Shown: positions 52,901 through 60,300 of the stretch, one piece after another | How positions within the stretch are numbered: the first letter of the stretch is position 1 | Layout: every line of letters begins with the position of its first letter | Notes under the pieces: generated by a model | Database searches by the model: none | What the model was told of the DNA's origin: nothing | Seen by the model: only the letters and a program-made list of their open reading frames with translations | Program-made: the position numbers and the translations under genes | NCBI RefSeq assembly: GCF_027925525.1 | Contig: NZ_BSDJ01000008.1 | Coordinates: 220,383-284,382 of the forward strand | Reading direction: 5' to 3' | DNA from: Paenibacillus tyrphae | GTDB lineage: Bacteria; Bacillota; Bacilli; Paenibacillales; NBRC-103111 | Length of the DNA stretch: 64,000 bases

Positions 52901-54154
52901 TCCCGACGTATAGATCACGTACGCCAGATCCTCCGGCCCGCTCACCGGCTCCAGATTCGAAGCGTCGCCGTGATAAGCTCCTTCGTCGCCTAGGTCAACG
53001 ACCGTTCCGGCGAAGTCCGTGCGCAGCAGCTCCCGGCGCTGCGTCAGCAGCAGCTTGGCGCCCGAATCGTCCAGCAGGTAGCGGACGCGCTCCTCCGGGT
53101 AGTCCGGGTCGACCGGGACGTACGCGCCTCCAGCCTTCAAAATCGCCAACACCCCGATCACCATCTCGACGGAACGCTCGGCCATGATCGCGACCGGCTC
53201 GTCACGCTCTACTCCTGCGGCCCGCAGCGTCCGCGCCAGACGGTTCGCCCGTTCGTTCAGCTCGCGATAGGTCAACTTCGCGTCTTCGCACACGACCGCC
53301 GTCTGCTCCGGCGTCCGCTCCGCCTGCTCCTCGAACAGCGCGCCGATGCTCTGTTCCCGCGGATAGTCCGACGACGTGGCGTTGAATTGCCCAACAATCT
53401 GCGCTTTCTCGTCCTCCGTTAACACGTCCGCATCCTGAAGCCGAAGCTCCGGCTGGAATAACACTGCAGCAAAAAAACGATTCAGCCGATTCGTAAACCT
53501 CGCAATCGTCTCTTCCTTATAGTGCTGCCCGTCGTAAGACACGCTTAAGCGTATCATCCCTTGATCCAGTTCAAATTGAAGCTCCAGTTCGGCCGCCGCA
53601 TGTTCCTTGTAGTCGTTCCGATGCAGGCTTTTCATCGCAACGACCGTATGGATGACGGGAACGCCCTCCGAATCGTGCGGCACATGCAGTTGATCGATGT
53701 AATTCCAGAAAGGAAAATTTTGGTGTTCGATCGCTTCGCCAACGGACGATTTAATCTGGGCCAGCAGCGCTTTAAAAGCGGTCTGATGATTAACGTTAGT
53801 TTTCAAAAGAAGCAATGGGTTGATTAACGGAGTTCCCTGATTCGCGTCCGCGGCCGCCGGGACGGCGACCACCACATTTTCCTCGCCCGTATACGTATAC
53901 AGCAAGCTCTTGATCCCCGCCAAAAGAACGATAAACGCGGCCCACGGCGATCCGCCGGTGATGGACATCAGCCTTTGGGACAAATCCGGCGGCAGCGAAC
54001 CGGAAAACATGCGGAGGCCGCCTGTTCCGAGCCCTGAGCCAGTCTCACCGTTCAAAACGGGCCCAATCCGGTCGTAAGGCAGGCAAGCGATATGATCCTC
54101 ACCCTCAAACTTGCCGCTCCAGTAAGCTTTTTCCTTTTCAAATAAGGCTGTCAA
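43235..54154 (-). CDS. Terminal nonribosomal peptide synthetase (C-lobe, A-T, C-A-T-E, C-A-T-TE)
   Basis: A synthetase of about 3640 residues. Domain order: residues 1-260 C-terminal lobe of a condensation domain without HHxxxDG; A1 (Val code) about 280-755; T1 with LGGHSL; C with MHHIISDG; A2 (Val code); T2 with LGGDSIKS; epimerase with [11 protein letters not shown]; C of the D-L type with HHIVMDGW; A3 (acidic pocket); T3 with Ser3351; thioesterase with GYSSG (Ser3475), Asp in IMIDSVK and His in GNHDEV. It would add Val, D-Val and a probable basic residue and release the peptide. AGGAGG is seven bases before a TTG at 54154; the ATG at 54160 is only one base away from it, so TTG was preferred. 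The upstream synthetase ends 188 bp before it. Confidence 0.95.
   Translation of the reverse strand: [3639 protein letters not shown]
44250..45680 (-). other. Adenylation domain A3, code DPEDIGHIDK, probable basic residue
   Basis: The ten pocket residues read by eye from FDPSVEQ, ILDLPQ, VLICGGE and [12 protein letters not shown] are D-P-E-D-I-G-H-I-D-K. Glu, Asp and a second Asp in the pocket point to a positively charged side chain such as Orn, Lys, Arg or Dab. I know no exact match. It sits in the last module, behind a D-L condensation domain. Confidence 0.55.
47100..48490 (-). other. Epimerisation domain after the second Val module
   Basis: The E domain has [35 protein letters not shown] and ISFNYLGQF, the usual catalytic and structural motifs. 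The preceding carrier has the E-type core GGDSIKS. The following condensation domain has HHIVMDGW and the TPMQKGMLF start of D-L condensation domains, which agrees with D-Val at this position. Confidence 0.9.
48780..50215 (-). other. Adenylation domain A2, Val code DAFWIGGTFK
   Basis: Pocket residues from FDASTFE, MWLTAP, LIVGGD and [11 protein letters not shown] give D-A-F-W-I-G-G-T-F-K, one of the standard valine codes. The domain is almost the same as A1 in both protein and DNA. Confidence 0.85.
51890..53325 (-). other. Adenylation domain A1, Val code DAFWIGGTFK
   Basis: Same pocket residues as A2, so Val. The two domains differ at only scattered positions over about 480 residues, which points to recent duplication or gene conversion. 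Confidence 0.85.
53400..54154 (-). other. N-terminal condensation C-lobe without catalytic motif
   Basis: The first roughly 260 residues (from [19 protein letters not shown] to [18 protein letters not shown]) match the C-terminal half of a condensation domain. The N-lobe with HHxxxDG is missing. The upstream synthetase ends in a complete condensation domain, so catalysis can come from there and this fragment may serve as a docking or linker part. Confidence 0.75.
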
Positions 54155-54220
54155 TTGCATCCCTCCTGCTTTATTTCGGACAACGGGCAACCGGATGGGT
54201 TGGATACGGCCGGATAATAC

Positions 54221-54267
54221 TTTACGAGTGTGCGCCGCGGAATCATCCGTAAACACACACTCGTAAA
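54221..54267 (-). promoter_or_regulatory. Long hairpin between the two NRPS genes
   Basis: TTTACGAGTGTG and CACACTCGTAAA form a perfect 12-bp stem around 23 bases in the 188-bp gap. No T run follows on the minus strand. It may mark an mRNA processing or stability site, or a partial stop between the two very long genes. Confidence 0.55.
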
Positions 54268-54342
54268 GCCGGCATAAACGGCCCCGCCCAAGTAGAAACA
54301 GGGCGCGTCTGTCAAGAAATCAGATTGTACGTCTGTCTGTAA

Positions 54343-57300
54343 TCAGAACACAAAGTCGATCGAATCCAGTACATCCGCTTTCGGCTTCACGTGACCCGAT
54401 ACGCTAATCTCGCTCAAGGCCAGTTCCGGATTCGCGCCGATCTCGGACAAAATCGTCAAGAAATCACCGGTCAACCGTTCGATGACGCTCTTGCCGAACA
54501 GCTTGGTGCAATATTCGAATGATCCTCGAATCTCGCCTTCTTCCGCGCTCATCGACAAGGTCAGATCGAATTTAGCTGTGGTGTGGTCCTGCCCGTACGG
54601 GGTGAAGGACAGCTTATCGAGCTTCGCCTCCTGCGTTTCCATATTGCGCACGATAAACATCGTATCAAACACCGGATTGCGGCTCGCGTCCCGCTTCACC
54701 TTCAGCTTCTCTACCAGCTCCTCAAACGGATAGTCCTGATGCTCGAACGCTTGTAGCGTGCGCTCCTTGACCTCTAGCAAATATTCGTAGAACGTTCTGT
54801 CATTCCGCGGATAATTGCGGATCGCCAACGTTCCGACGAACATCCCGATGAGCGGCTCCAGCTCCGCCGACAACCGGCCGGCAACCGGCGTACCGACGAT
54901 CAGATCCTCCTGCCCGCTGTACTTCGAAAGCAGGACCGTGTAGGCCGCCATGAGCACCATATACATGGTGCTGCCGGTATCCGCTGCAAGCCGGTGCAGC
55001 GACGCCGCCACGGCCGGCTCGACGGCAAAGTCGAGCAGCGCGCCTTCGAAGCTCCGCACCGGAGGCCTCGGGTAAGCGACCGGCAGATCAAGCACGGGCA
55101 GTTCGCCCGCCAACGTTACAAGCCAGTAGTTCTCGCGCCGCAGGTAACGCTCGCTCTGCGTCTCCTGCTGCTGCCATACGGCGTAATCCTTATACTGAAT
55201 CCGCAGCGGCGGCAGCTCTTCGCCTTCGTACAGCTGCGCAAGCTCCTGCACGATAATTCCCGCCGATACGCCATCCGAAATCAGATGGTGCATATCGTAC
55301 ATCAAAAGATGCCGTTCCGGCTCAAGCTCGATCAGGCCTGCCCGCAGCAGCGGCGCCTGCTCCAGATCGAACGGCCGTACGAACCGGCCGATATGCTTGT
55401 CCGCCTCCTCGACACCAGCCCTTACATGCTCAAGAACAAATTCCACATCCTCGTAGATTCGCTGAACGACCTCGCCGTCCACCATTTCAAAGCCGGTGCG
55501 TAAGGTCTCATGACGGGCGATCAGCTTGCGGAACGCGTCTTCCAGCTTATGGCGGTCAAGAGGCCCTTCGACCTTCATCACGCCCGGCATGTTGTAGCTG
55601 GTCTCTCCGCCTTGCACATGACTCAGCATGTACAATCGTTTCTGCGCGGAGGAAGCCGGATAATACTCGCGCTTGTCGGCAGCCGGAATGAAGGTGTAAG
55701 CTTGCTGTTCCATTCCTGCAATGGACTGCGCCAACTGCTCGACTGTCGGGTAATGGAATACGTCGCGCAGCGGCACCTTGACCTGCAGCTCTTGATGTAT
55801 TTTCGCCACCAGCGTCGTTGCCCGAAGCGATTGTCCGCCGATGTCGAAGAAGTTGTCCTGCACGCCGACTCTCGGCAGCTTCAGCACGTCCTGCCAGATT
55901 TGCGTCAGCCTCGCTTCCAGCGCCGTCCGTGGCGCCACATACGCCGTGCCTGTTTCAACTCCGCCTTCCGGCGCCGGCAGCGCTTTGCGATCCAGCTTGC
56001 CGTTTGGTGTCAGCGGCATCCGCTCCACCTGCACGAAGTACGACGGGATCATATACCCCGGCAGCTTCGCGGCCAGCTCCGCCCGGAGCTCGACTGCAGC
56101 AAGCGGCTCGTCCGCGACGTAATACGCACACAGGTCTTTCTCGCCGCTTTCGTTCTCCCTTGCGATCACCACCGCTTCCCGGACCGCAGCCACGCTCATC
56201 AAGCCGCTTTCCACCTCGCCCAGCTCGATCCGGTACCCCCGGATTTTCACCTGATGGTCGATCCGGCCCATATATTCGATCGTGCCGTCCGGCAGCCAGC
56301 GGGCCAAATCGCCCGTCTTGTACATCCGTCCACCGGATTCATACGGATTCTGCACAAACTTTTCTTCCGTCAGCTCCGGTCTCCGGTTGTAGCCGCGCGC
56401 TACGCCCGCTCCGCTGATGTGCAGCTCGCCTGCTACGCCGATCGGCACAAGCCGCTGCTCTGCGTCGAGTAGCCAGATCTTCTGGTTCGGTAGCGGTCGC
56501 CCGATCGGCACCGTGTCCGCCAGTTCACCGATACGCTGCGGCTCCACTTCGTAGATCGTCGAGTCGACCGTGCACTCCGTCGGCCCGTACACGTTCGTGA
56601 GCTTCACCTGCTCGCCGAATGTCGACCAGAACGACTTCACGACCTTCGTCGTCAGCGCCTCGCCGCCGATCACATAGTGCTTCGCACCGGCCGCGCCTCC
56701 GCTGGCCGCAGCCGCCTGCACCAGAATTGCCAGGTACGTCGGCGTCGCATCCGTGATGTCAATGGCATGCTCACAGAAAAACTTCAGCAGCTTGTCCCCG
56801 TCCATCCGCGTCTCTTCCGGCACGATGTGCAGCGTCAAGCCCAGCAGCAGCGCCCCGTAGATCGGCTTCACCGACATGTCGAACACGTACGGCGCCAGCT
56901 GCGCCATGTTCCGGTACTCCGGATGTGCCGCATAGATCGGCTCGAACAAGCTTAAAGTAAAGTTCACCACGCTCCGCTGCTCGATCATGACCCCTTTCGG
57001 CTGCCCCGTCGTCCCCGACGTGTAGATCAGGTAGGCCAGATTGTTCGCGCCAGATACCGGCTCCAGATTCGCGACGTCCTCCGCCGGGCCTTCGTACAGC
57101 CACGTTTCGTCCAGGCACAATACCTCGCCTTGGAACTCCGCTGCTTTGGCCTGCTGCCAGCTTTGCGTCAGCAGCAGCTTCGCTCCGCTGTCTTCCAGCA
57201 CGAAGCGAATCCGGTCCTCCGGATGCTGCGGATCGATCGGCACATACGCGCCGCCCGCTTTCAGCACCGCCAGCATCCCCACGATCATCTCCGGCGACCG

Positions 57301-60300
57301 CTCCACCAGCATTGCCACCGGCTGATCCGCCGTCACCCCATGCGCCCGCAGCACGCGAGCCACACGGTTCGCCCGCTCGTTCAGCTCGCCGTAGGTCAGT
57401 TGCTCACCCTCGAACACCACGGCTATCCGGTCCGGCGCCCGCTCGACCTGTTCTTCGAAGACCGCATACAGCGTTTTGTTTTGCGGATAACGGTCATCCG
57501 TCGTATCGTTAAACTCCGTCTGAAGCTGAGCAGTTTCCTCCAACGTGATCATTTCCAGCTCCGCCAGCTTCGCCTGCGGGCTGTCTGCAACGGATTCAAG
57601 CAGCCGGACAAAGTGGCCCGCCATCCGTTCGACCGTTTCGCGCTTGTACAGCGCTTCGGCATACCGGAGGCTGAACTGCAGCTCATCCTCCGCCTCGGCC
57701 GCATTGAGCGTCAAGTCGAACTTCACCGCGTCGTGTCCGCTCGGGTAAGGCTTGAACGTCAAACCTTCGATGCCCAGCTCGCCGTCCTCCGTATTTTGCA
57801 GCACGAACATCGTGTCGAACAGGGGACTGCGGCTCATGTCCCGTTTCACCTGCAGCTTCTCCACCAGCTCCTCGAACGGATAATCCTGGTGCTCGTACGC
57901 CTTGAGCGCATGCTCCTTGATTTCCTGTAAGTACCCGAGGAACGTCTTCTCGCCCGCAGGATAGCTCCGCAGCGCCAGCGTGTTGACGAACATCCCGATC
58001 ACCGGCTCCAGGTCCGCATGCGGACGGCCCGCAATCGGCGTGCCCACGACGACGTCTTCCTGCCCGGTATATTTGTGCAGCAGCGTCATGTAAGCCGCCA
58101 GCAGCACCATATACAGCGTCGAGCCCGTTTGCGCCGCCAGTTGGCGCAGCCGCTCGCTTCCGGCCTGACCGAGCGTAAACGTCACTGTGTCGCCCTCGAA
58201 GCTGCGCACCGCCGGTCTCGGGTAATCCGTCGGCAAGTCCAGCACCGGGAGTTCCCCGCGGAACACGTCCAGCCAGTACGCTTCCTGACGCTTCATCCAC
58301 TCGCCATGCACGTCCGCCTGCTGCCACGCCGCGTAATCCTTGTACTGAATCCGCAGCGACGGCAGCTCCTCGCCCCCGTACAGCCGTACGAATTCGTCGG
58401 TCAGCACGCCCATCGACACACCGTCGGAGATGATGTGATGCATGTCGAGCATCAACAGATGACGGTCCGGGCCAAGCTGGATCAAGCCTGCGCGCAGCAG
58501 CGGCGCCTGCTCCAGATCGAACGGCCGCACGAAGCGGCGGATATGCGCTTCCGCTTCCTTCTCATCCGCCTGCGTAACTTCCAGACGGAACGGCACGTCC
58601 TCGGCGGCAACCACGCGCTGCACCGGCTCGCCGTCGATCAACCGGAAACCGGTTCGCAGCGTCTCGTGACGGGCGATCAACCGGCGGAACGCTTCTTCCA
58701 CCCGCTCGCGGTCGAGCGGGCCTTCTACTGTCAGCACCGACGGCATGTTGTAGCTGAGTGCCTCTCCTTCCAACTGGTTCAGCACGTACAGCCGCTTCTG
58801 CGCCGAAGACGCCGGGTAATACTCGCTTTCGGCCGTTACTGGAATCGACGCATACGCCACCTGCTCCATCTCTTCGATCACGCGTGCCAGTTGCTCGACC
58901 GTCGGATACTCGAAGATGCTGCGCAGCGGCAGCTGCTTGTTCAGCTCTTTGTGGATTTTCGAAGCCAGCGTCGTCGCCCGCAGCGAATGTCCGCCGATGT
59001 CGAAGAAGTTTTCCTTCACTCCGACATGCGCGGTGCCCAGCACCTCCTGCCAGATCTGTACCAGCTTCGCTTCCACCCATGTCCGCGGCGCGACGTAGTC
59101 CACGCCCGTCTGCACGCTTCCTTCCGGCGCAGGCAGCGCCTTGCGGTCGATTTTGCCGTTCGGCGTCAGCGGCATTTGCTCCAGTTGTACGAAATACGAC
59201 GGTACCATGTAGTTTGGCAGCTCCACCGCCAGCTCGCTTCGCAGCTCGCTTACCGCCACCTCGCAGTCCGCCACGAAGTACGCGCACAGTTGGTTTTGCC
59301 CGGAGGCGTCTTCCCGCGCGATCACGATCGTTTCTTGGACGGCGGATGCGGCCTTCATAATCTGCGCCTCTACCTCGCCCAGCTCGATCCGGTAGCCGCG
59401 GATTTTGACCTGATGGTCGATCCGGCCCAAATATTCGATGTTGCCGTCCGGCATCCATCGTGCCAAGTCCCCGGTCCGGTACATCCGCTCGCCTTCCGCG
59501 AACCGGCTCATCACGAACTTCTCCGCCGTCAGCTCCGGCCGGTGCAGATAACCTCGGGCAAGTCCCGCTCCCGCTACGCACAGCTCCCCGGCTACGCCGA
59601 TCGGCAATAAGTGCCCGTGCGGGTCGACCATATAGACGCGGTGGTTCGGAACCGGACGGCCGATCGAGATCATCACGTCCGCCTTCGGATCAGTGGACAC
59701 CGGCCATACAGACGTCGCCACGGAGTTCTCCGTCGGGCCGTATCCGTTGTAGTACATCACCCGGTCTTTCCATTTTTGTACCAATTCCGCTGAAGAAGCG
59801 GAGCCGGCCGTGAACAGAATGCGCAGGTCCGGCATATGGTCGGGTTCGAGATAGACCGCATAGGTCGGCGGCAGCGCTGCAATAGTGATGCCATGCTCGG
59901 CCATATACTTCTCGAACCACTCGTAGTTCAGGATCGTGTGCGACGTCGGGATATACAATGTCGCCCCGCAGAACAACGCCTGGAAAAACTCCCAGCAGGC
60001 CGCGTCGAATGAGTAGCTCGCAAACTGCACGACCTTGTCTCTCGGCCCGATGTGCAGCGTATGGTCGAAATACGTTTTCAGGTTGCACAAGCCATGGTGC
60101 TCGACCATGACCCCTTTCGGCTTGCCCGTCGTTCCCGACGTGTAGATGACATAAGCCAAATCGTCCGCTCCCGACACCGGCGTCAAGTTCGAGCCGTCTT
60201 CGCTGTACGCGTCCGCCGCATCCAGCTCCACGACGATCCCCGCGAACGCGATGCGATCCCGAAGCCCGCTTTGCAAAAGCAGCAGCTCCGCGCCCGAATC

